The notes below the pieces were generated by a model, which saw only the letters and a program-made list of their open reading frames with translations, made no database searches and had not been told where the DNA came from. A program made the position numbers and the translations under genes. Source: Elymus sibiricus (lineage: Eukaryota; Streptophyta; Magnoliopsida; Poales; Poaceae). Taken from it: a DNA stretch of 64,000 bases. The DNA lies in assembly GCA_039707655.1 (NCBI GenBank), contig CM077666.1:242512166-242576165 (forward strand), written 5' to 3'. Positions 56,106-64,000 of the stretch are shown piece by piece. Numbering within the stretch: the first letter of the stretch is position 1; each line of letters starts with the position of its first letter.

Positions 56106-59100
56106 CTGAAATACATAATTACAATAGATCAGGCATCCAACTGAAGGCCTCGCACGAATAACAAGTCATGTAAGATTACAAAATTCATCGGAACACAAAA
56201 AGGGTGAAAGCTATTTTTGTTAAATATAAGGTCCTAGTTCTGTATTTTATTCAACTCATCACTGCACTGACTGCATAGCAAAAGGGGAAGGGGGCACAAA
56301 CTATGTGAATATAATTTTGTGAAATGCAGGAAGCATGTGTCTAGTTCAATCAATTATAAATGATTAAACAGTAGACAGCACATGTACATAAACTGTTGTT
56401 ACTTGTTCATGACTTCACTGACTCCCATCGCTAGATTCCGCGAGAATCCCACAGAACTAGGAACATTGTGCAACTTAATGGCCTAAAGACAAAACTTCTA
56501 TTAGCCTACTGCACTCCAATGTTCACGTGATAAAATAAGAATAGGGCTTCTTTCGTACTTCTAAGAATGTATCACAAAGAATAATGACCCGAAAATTAAT
56601 CACATCACGAATAATGCGACAACAGTTCATACCAAAGTTTTCACTATCAGTTTCAGCAAGGTTAGTTAGATAAATAAATTTTGACCAGAACAGCATCAAG
56701 GAACAGATAATATAGGAGCATGACTTCCATATCACTTGAGTGCAGTGCACGAGTAATAGTTACTGTAGACTACTGTTGGAGACAAACAGGCTTGAGCGGT
56801 ATTTCAGAATTAGGAACAACAGTATAAAAATATGATTAAATTCCACAAAAAACAACACATATAATGGAAAACTGTCACAAAAGTATACAATGAAGATTTT
56901 ATTCAGATAACTACTTATTTAAGGTCATATTCCACAGAACTAAAACCACTTGGCTTCTGCCTGCACCTGAGGCTAATTCATGCCAAGCTCAATTATGTTG
57001 ATTGTGCTTTTTATTCTGCTTGTTTTATTACTGAAGTAATCAGAACTCCAGCTAACTAGGAGACAGGCAATGTTTGACAATTAAATCAAACTCACAAAAA
57101 CGTTGTGACATGAATTGAAGAAACTTTGTTTACGAAACCATTATTTTCTATATCAACTGTGGTATGTTATGATATACAACAACAAAGCCTTTCAATTCCA
57201 AACAAGTTGGGGTAGGCTAGAGTTGAAACCCATAAGATCTCGAAACCTAGTTATGGTTCTGGCCTGTGGATAGCTAACTTCCACGCACCCCTGTCCAAGG
57301 CTAGTTCTTTGGTGATATTTCAGTCCTTCAAGTCTCTTGTAACGGACTCCCCCCATGTCAAGTTTGGTCTAACCTGATCTCTTCTCACATTTTCAGCACG
57401 CTTTATCCTTCCTCTATGCACCGGTGCTTCTGGAGGCCTATGTTGTACATGCCCAAACCACTCAGACGATGTTGGACAAATTTCTCTTCAATTGGTGCTA
57501 CCCCAACTCTATCACATATATCATCATTCCGGACCGGGCCTTTCTTGTGAGGCCACATATCCATCTCAGCATACGCATCTCTGCTACATCTAACTGTTGG
57601 ACATGTCGCCTTTTAGTCGGCCAACATTCTGCGCCATAAAAATTCGCAGGTCGAATCACCATCCTATAGAACCTGCCTTTTAGCTTTTGTGGCGCTCTCT
57701 TGTCACAAAGGACGCCAGTAGCTCCATCCGGCTTTGATTCCATGGCTCACATCTTCATCGATATCAACCATCCTTCTGCAGCAATGACCCCAAATATCAA
57801 AAGGTGTCCTTCTGTGGTACTGCATGCCCATCAAGGCTAACCTCCTCGTGCCTGGTAGTACTGAAACCGCACCTCATGTACTCGGTTGTAGTTCTACTAA
57901 GCCTAAAACTTTTCAATTCCAAAGTCTGTCTCCATAGCTCTAACTTTCTATTAACCCTCGTCCGACTATCGTCGACTAGCACCCACGTCATCCACAAAGA
58001 GCATACACCATGGGATATCTCCTTGTATATTCCTTGTGACCTCATCCATCACCAAACCAAAAAGATAAGGGCTCAAAGTTGACCCTTGAAGTCCTATTTT
58101 AATTTGTAAGTATCAGTGTCGCCATCACTTGTTCGAACACTTGTCACAACATTATCATACATGTCCTTGATGAGGGTAATGCGCTTTGTTGGGACTTTTT
58201 GTCCAAGGCCCACCACATGACATTTCACTGTATCTTACTGTCGGTGTACGACACCTATGGGATCGCGTGGATCCCTTTACGGTTCGGCAGGGAAAAGATA
58301 TGCACAAAGAGCGGATCCAACGATCAACGCGGGGATCTTTACCCAGGTTCGGGTCGCTGAGAAGCGTAATACCCTACTCCTGCTTTGGTTGTATTATGAA
58401 TGTTCTTAGCTCAAGTACACGGAGCGTTTGCGATGAACAGTACGTTCGAGCAGCAGCTACGCATGCAGAATGGGCTAAAAGGGTCCTCCCTCTGTAGCTA
58501 CGCCTTGGGCCTCCTTTTATACGTCGAAGGGGTCACCAACAGTGGCGGACAGCAGTACAAGAGGTGTAAAGTAGCTACAGTGTTACATCATTACCACTGA
58601 CGTCTTAGGACAAACGCATTTAATGCTCCGTTTAGGTGTCCTTACTTTCTCGGGGACGGAAAAAGGACCCGTCCCATCAGCGCCGCTTAACCCCTTCCGC
58701 GGTCAGTGCTGTGCCATGCAACCAGGAGGACAAGCCCTAAACGACAGGCTGGTCGCTGCGCTGGAGCGGTGGCACTGCGCTGGAGCGGTGGGATCTTGCC
58801 GGGTGCGAGACCTTGCCGGGTGCGAGGGCTTGCCGGGCCTTCGCGAGCCTTCCCGGCAAGGATCTTGCCGGGAATTCAGCCTTCGGTCTTCTATCTTCTG
58901 ATCGTTAGCTTGAATGCCTTCTTGATAATCTTGTATCTGTTTCCAGCTACTCTCCGGCAGGCCTTGCCGCTGGTATGGCTACAACCGTCCGTGCACAAGT
59001 ATGGGGTACTAAAGGACCCGAACTTTAGTACACCGACACTTACCTTAGGCCTTCTCCAAGTCAATGAACACCATATGCAGTCCTTCTTTTTCTCCTTGTA

Positions 59101-61699
59101 TCTCTTCATACGTTGTCGTACCAAGAAAACAACTTTCATGGTCAACCTCCCAGGCATGAAACCAAACTGATTTTTGGTCACTCCTCTTCTTAAGCGGTGC
59201 TCAACGACTCTCACATAGCTTCATTGTATGGCTCGGCAGCTTAATTCCATGGTAATTAGCACAACTTTGAACATCCCCCTTATTTTTGAAGATTGGTAAT
59301 AATATACTCTGCCTCCATTCTTCGGGCATCTTGTTTGTCAAATGAGGTTGGAAAGCTTAGTTAGCCATATTATCTGTATTCAAGGCATCTCCACACCTCA
59401 ATCGGGATACAATCATGACCCATCGCCTTGCCTCCTTTCATCCTTTTTCAAGCCTCCCTGGATTCGTAGCACAAAATGTATGTTGGTATCATCAAAGGAG
59501 TAGTCCAGCTCAATGGCGAAGCTCTCAGTCTCTCCATTGAACAGTTTGTTGAAGTACTGTCGCCAACTATTCTTGATCTCCTCATCCTTCACCAGAAGTC
59601 AATCTGCTCCATCCTTGATGCATTTGACTTGGTTGAGATCCCTCGTCTTCCTTTCTCGGATCTTGGCCATCTTATAGATGTCCCTTTCGCCCTCCCTCAT
59701 GTTTAAATGCCGATAGAGTTCCTCATACGCCCGACCCCTTAGCTTCACTCAGAGCTCGCTTTGCGGTCTTCTTTGCCACCTTGTGCTTCTCTATGTTGTC
59801 TGCACTCCTATCCAGGTATAGGTAGGTATCTAAAACAATCTTTCTTCTCCTTAATAGCCTTCTGGACATCATTGTTCCACCACCGGGTGTCTTTAGCTTC
59901 GCTTTGACTTCCCCTGGTTACCCCAAACTCCTCTGAAGCCACCTTCCAAGCGCAAGTTGGCATCTTCATCCACATATTGTTTGCATCTCCTCCTTCCTCC
60001 CAAGAGTCCTCCTTAGTAACCCTCTCCTTGAAGGCCTGAGCTGCCTGCCTGCCTCACACTTAAATTATATGGAAAGCCTGAGCTGCCTCCCCCTTAAACT
60101 ATATGTTATAATATGGTCGTAGATAAATTGATTTCAATTCCTGCCCTGCCCACCCCGTGACGGATGACAATACACTCAATAGCATGCACCAGCCATGAGG
60201 GGTTCACAGATAAAATCCATGTGTAGTTTAGTGAAATGAAAACTTCAATGTGCAGTTTTGTGATAGTTCATTATATACATAGTTTTGCTGATTTTACTCT
60301 ATGAATAAAGTCAACACACATACCCTACACTATATTTGAAAAATACGGTACACATTTTGCAAAACTAAATCATATTTAACATACCGTGACTAGAATGATC
60401 ATCTTGTATTTTTAAATTAATCAGCACATCCAATCAAGGCTACGCAACTAATTTAGGTGTGAAAGGGGAAAGATTCGAAGTCACCTGTTGATCATGAAGA
60501 CGGTTTTCACGCTCAAGATCTTCAATTTCTTGCTGAACAATGCAAAGAAAAAAATTAGTTCACACCAAAAATGAAAGAATAGAACCACCGAAAATGTCTG
60601 CTAAGCTGAAACTGACTTGAAGCGCCAAGATACGCCTCTGTGACTGACCCAATTCTTCTTCCCTTTGTGCTTGTTGCCGTGCAAGAAGCTGAAATGTACA
60701 CAATTGTAAGCTGAGAACTGTTAGATGTCGTATCCCAGTTGTTATCCGTTCTCATCAAAGTATTGTTGATTAGTGAGGTGTTATAACTTGAATGGGTAAC
60801 TGAAAAAAAAGAATGGGTAAAACATTAGAACGCCATCACAAGGGTGCAAAATTACAGATCAAATGTCCAATTAAATACATGTAACTAGTGGACTTTGGTT
60901 TCTTGGGAGTTTGCTGGAGCTCGTGTGAGCCGGAGAGGAAGATGGCATCGGTGCTGCCATTCAAGATTCACGTGGTCTGGTTCGGCCCATTGGCCCTGGT
61001 GAGGTGCACCTGGGTTTGTTACCAATAGGGTAACCTTCTGGCTCGCAAAACCAGTAGGTTCCACTAGGGACTAACCCTTATGACCCCAGGGTCAAACCAC
61101 ACGGCAGCCACACACACACTTCCGCAACACACAGCCACCGTCGCAAGATGCAGGTCGCAGGTAGCCGGCCGGCCACCGGAGTAAGCACACTGGCACGCCC
61201 CCTGCTGGTTTTTTACCATCCGCCTCTCCTCTCTCCCGTCGGCACGTCCAAGCTGGTTCCTCTACCATCTCTGCCTCTCCTCTCTCCCGCCGGCACACCC
61301 ACCTGTTGGTTCCTCTCCAATCCGCCTCTCCTCTCTCGCCGGTCTGCAAGTCTTTCCCATAGCTATTGACATCGACCGGCACGGGATGCAAATGGCAAGC
61401 CAAGAGCAGAAAGATGCCATTGACCATGAGGTGTTCGTTTTCTAAATTCAGCACAAGCCCCTTTTAGCCCTGTGGCCATCTTTGTTTTGTCTTTCGCCCT
61501 TAATCCAGGTCATGATTTAGTTGTTGCACTCCCGTTTTTTAGCACAAGCACAAGCTGCTGTACTGGTGTATTGTGCTCCCAGCACGAACTGCAGGTGGTA
61601 GGGCTGAACCTAGAACCTAAAGGTTACCAGTTTACCCTACCAGGGAGGTGCGGGCCAAACCTTTAACCATTTTCCAACAGGTTCTGAGCTGAGGTCCAA

Positions 61700-61730
<31 letters not shown>

Positions 61731-62514
61731 TGGGGACCGGACCAGACCATGGAACCAAGGTGGGGTGCGTGCACAGGCGCTGAGCTTGTAACCCTGCGTG
61801 ACTGCTCCTGCGGATCTGGTTTGTGTTGAAATATATTGCCCGCCGTTCTCTAACAGTTCAGATTTTTGGAGTAACTGGCTGGTGCATGAATTCAATAGTT
61901 TGATTGGATTAGCTGTGTGTGAATGTGTGATGGATTCTTCAGCTGATTTGATTAAGCTGTGTGATAGATTCTTGACAAAGTTTTATTCGACTATTTTTCC
62001 CTTGATGCCATTTTAGTTGATTATTTTTATGCAAATTGCAGCTGATGACCAGCTCTTCACAGTACCGATCTGCCCCACCTCTGTGGCCACGTGGCACACG
62101 CACATGACCAATAACAAGACCTTGAAGTAGTTAGTTGCCAATGTGAGATGGAGAACACCCAATGATATAGAGGCTGTGCTTGGCTACCCACTGGGTAGAG
62201 AATCCACTCGTATAGCCAAGTACAGGAACAGTGGCAGAAATTTATAATATCCACTAGATTTTGCAACATTTTACTAACGATTTCCTACTAAACATTTTAG
62301 GAGAATAGTTTATTTGAAACATAACATTACCAGAATTTGCTGCTCAGCCAATTCAATACTTAGTGCATCCTGTTTAACATATCCTGCAAATGCAAATAGT
62401 GTTAACAGTGCCAAATTTTAACCATTCAACTGATGGGGAAAACAGAGGAGATTAGAAAATGACATAGTATTGAGAAAACCAATTACCTGGACTTTGATTG
62501 TCAATGTTGCTGAC
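55862..62514 (-). CDS. GRIP: GRIP-domain golgin (AtGRIP-like), 3' exons
   Basis: This is a host gene on the minus strand. Exons are 62487-62514, 62331-62369, 60617-60688, 60485-60532, 56000-56105 and 55862-55920, all with AG/GT borders and matching phases. The product is a coiled-coil golgin that tethers at the trans-Golgi network through its GRIP domain, which binds ARL1-type small GTPases. Seen: LLARQQAQREEELGQSQRRI, then QEIEDLERENRLHDQQ, then REGVDMTYLKNVILKLLETG and EVGALLPVVAMLLQFSPDE. The conserved Tyr of the GRIP domain is present (TYLKN). The 5' exons lie beyond the window; the last exon was not found. The first listed exon (28 bases) is the weakest. The exons show no frameshift. Confidence 0.85.
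57163..60114 (-). mobile_element. RTE-type LINE in the golgin intron
   Basis: The element is 57176-60101, with near-perfect duplication TATGTTATGATAT (57163-57175) and TATGTTATAATAT (60102-60114). The minus strand ends with the TTGTTGTTGT tail typical of RTE elements. Protein traces include NQFGFMPGRLTMKVVFLVRQ (RT, 59105-59180) and VQQLDVAEMRMLRWICGLTR (C-terminal region, about 57545-57610). Frames are broken throughout. A 5' border duplication of GCCTGAGCTGCCT is visible at 60036 and 60077. Confidence 0.88.
58234..59043. mobile_element. Solo LTR in the RTE LINE, duplication CTTAC
   Basis: The LTR is 58239-59038 (800 bases), starts TGTCGGTGTACGACACC and ends TAGTACACCGACA, with CTTAC at 58234-58238 and 59039-59043. 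The ends are inverted repeats of each other for about 11 bases. Short tandem motifs (CTTGCCGGGTGCGAG, 58795-58830) lie inside. It is probably a Gypsy LTR; the family was not identified. Confidence 0.88.
60485..60688 (-). CDS. GRIP: Golgin exons encoding coiled coil
   Basis: Exon 60617-60688 (24 codons) and exon 60485-60532 (16 codons) are both in phase zero with clean splice borders. They are rich in Glu, Gln, Arg and Leu in heptad-like spacing. They join to the 13-codon exon 62331-62369 (DALSIELAEQQIL) upstream and to the GRIP exons downstream. Confidence 0.85.
60689..62330 (-). other. Golgin intron with low-complexity tracts
   Basis: A run of 27 G lies at 61704-61730. A roughly 50-base unit (core GCCTCTCCTCTCTC) repeats three times at 61200-61345. 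An open frame on the minus strand (61092-61454) is created by this repeat and is not a gene. Nothing else recognised. Confidence 0.7.
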
Positions 62515-62608
62515 CTGTAGCATCAATACAGTACTCTCATCAGCAGTTTCAAAACATAGCTCCATATATTTTACAAGTAAATGCAATGTGAAATATGAGA
62601 AGGAAACT

Positions 62609-64000
62609 CTCACTGTTGTGAACCTTGATTCACAATGGGATAACTACCGTGCTGAAGATAGCCCAGACGGCGTGGCTGCGACGAATTGGGTAGACATTGG
62701 TTGGGACAAGAGAATAAACTGGAGAGATAAGATTGATTGTTCTTGCTTGCCTTAATCCTAGATACATGTCATCCTTTTATAGCGGATGCTTAGGCCACTA
62801 ACCTTTCCTAACACAATATGACTTCCTAATGAATTAGACTCCTATAGTCCTAAACTTCCTAATACAATGTTATTCCCTAAAGGACTCTTCTCCCTTCCTT
62901 CCCCAGCACATGACCTGCTGCTGCTGCAATATCCCTGGCCCTCTTGCCGGCCGGCCGGCCGCATCCACCGTACTAGTGTCCACAACACTACACCCTTCCC
63001 ACACTAGAAGCTTGTCCTCAAGCTGCAGGGTGGCGGCCATGGTTGAAGTTCAATCACATCACGCTGAACTATTTGCTCGGCAGTATATTTTGTTGGATCA
63101 ATCCCTTGGTCTTCCCTCGGCCCCATTTCCTTTGTATGCACAATTGAACAGCAACCCCATACAAAATTCGAAGCACAACACCTCCGCAAGCTATTTTTCA
63201 AAATTGAAAACTGTTGAATGTGTGGCCCATCACTGTTGGCCCAAGAGGCCCAGGTCCATATCCCAGAGGGGTATTCGACCTAGAAGGAGAGGAGCTCGAT
63301 CCTGTCTGGAGCTAAGCACCGCTACACCACACTGAAGCCACGGGGTATGCCTCTCCTCCTCTCTCAACATGGTATCAGACCAGGAGGCGGCCTAGTCGCC
63401 GGCGACAGCAGGGCCCTACGGGAAGGGGGAAGGCGGTGGCGGACCTGCACGACGGCGGGGCAGCTGCGGCGTGCAGCAGGAGAGCTTGGGCGAGCGGCTG
63501 GTGAGGAGCGCACGGCGTGGCTGCACGCGAGCTGTGGGGAACGCTGGTGGCCGTAGCCCGACATCTTCCTCCTCTTCTCTTCTCCGGTGGCTTGAGTTTG
63601 ACTCGTCTTGTTGCTGGAGCGGTGGTGTGTGCGTGAGGAACTGCTGGAGCTGCTGAGGAGGGGAGAAGGAAAACAGTGGAGAAGGAAAGATTGAGTGTGA
63701 CTGGTTCTGCTGCTGCTGAGGGCAGCTGTTAAGAGCTGCTGCTGCTGTGCTGATTGGAGAGAAAGGAGGAGCTGCTGCTGTTTCTGTTGCTGCTGCTGCT
63801 GGTTTGCACTGCTGAGGGCTGAACTACTGCTGCTGGTTTGCACTGCTGAGGGCTGAACTACTGCTGCTGCTGTCTTGAAGTGTAGAGTAGGAGCTGGTGG
63901 TGCCTGTGTTGCTGCTGCTTCTGCTGAGGTGTTGCTGCTGCGTGCTGTTATTCGAGGAGGGCTAGCTGCTGCGTGTGGCTGCCTGGGAGGAAGATGGCAG
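62609..64000 (+). mobile_element. Copia retrotransposon entering a golgin intron, continues beyond the window
   Basis: The 5' LTR is 62614-63369 (756 bases), starting TGTTGTGAACC and ending CTCTCAACA, followed by the primer site TGGTATCAGA at 63370-63379. The left duplication candidate is CTCAC (62609-62613). The leader after the primer site is GC-rich and then strongly (CTG)n-like up to the window end. No gag frame is yet visible. It is inserted upstream (5') of the golgin exons seen here, in the opposite orientation to that gene. Confidence 0.85.
63590..63990 (+). repeat. CTG-rich leader of the Copia element
   Basis: Degenerate CTG/GCTG triplets dominate, with a direct repeat of CTGCTGCTGGTTTGCACTGC (63789 and 63823 areas) followed by GAGGGCTGAACTA. 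The minus strand gives a Gln/Ser/Leu-rich frame (63364-63843) that is a product of the triplet repeats. Confidence 0.75.

Larger units (their letters stand above)
56106..60484 (-). other. Large golgin intron
   Basis: This 4.4 kb intron lies between the coiled-coil and GRIP exons. More than half is the RTE-type LINE with its nested solo LTR. The remaining parts (56106-57162 and 60115-60484) hold no recognised element or exon. Confidence 0.8.

Noticed and set aside
61092..61454. 120-codon minus frame with RRERGEA repeats
   Set aside because: Created by a three-fold CCTCTCCTCTCTC repeat within an intron.
63364..63843. Poly-Gln protein on the minus strand
   Set aside because: Antisense of CTG triplets in a Copia leader; no start context or domain.

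Overview
This is a piece of a large, repeat-packed grass chromosome, almost certainly Triticeae (wheat, Aegilops or barley type). The reasons are the Angela/WIS/BARE1-type Copia LTRs, Athila-lineage Gypsy elements with the LTR that begins TGATACGTCC, a CACTA element with GTGGCGGGC subterminal repeats, Stowaway and Harbinger MITEs, and several LINEs. I see no bacterial features, tRNA, rRNA or CRISPR. Family names are from recognition only; no database search was possible.

Left part (1-40367): a deep nest. A decayed Gypsy element (820-4057, minus strand) is broken on the left by an Angela/WIS LTR that runs off the window. On the right it is cut, nine bases into its own LTR, by a second retroelement with a Copia-type primer site (called retro-2; 3' LTR 4058-6235, gag 34148-36265, 5' LTR 36321 to about 39278). 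A CACTA transposon starts at 6236 inside the retro-2 3' LTR and runs to about 34147, where its right end is lost in a deletion. The first exon of the CACTA gene is interrupted by a long solo LTR (6965-31346, duplication TCCGC). That LTR is itself interrupted by a 20.5 kb Athila-type array, 7757-28213, laid out LTR-internal-LTR-internal-LTR and bounded by one perfect duplication, GGAAC. A solo Angela/WIS LTR (13487-15232, duplication CTAAT) sits in the reverse transcriptase/RNase H boundary of the left copy.

Middle part (40368-54715): a short-LTR non-autonomous retroelement (40368-45682, duplication TGCGG) has GC-rich internal tandem repeats and no gag or pol. Its 3' LTR holds a truncated LINE (42801-45639, 13 bp duplication). 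A minus-strand LINE follows (45784 to about 54715). It is split by a solo LTR (46943-53119, duplication GGGGA) that carries a Harbinger-type MITE, a Mutator-like element, a Stowaway fragment and a GC-rich LINE-like insertion, and it is split again by a third small LINE (54222-54662).

Right part (54716-64000): the only convincing host gene. Exons of a GRIP-domain golgin (AtGRIP-like) lie on the minus strand between 55862 and 62514, with the 5' part beyond the window. Its introns hold an RTE-type LINE (57176-60101) with a nested solo LTR (58239-59038), and a Copia element starts at 62614 and leaves the window. The last coding exon of the golgin was not found.

All transposon reading frames seen are broken by stops, frameshifts or insertions, except short segments. 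Much of the order of events can be read from target-site duplications visible in the sequence.
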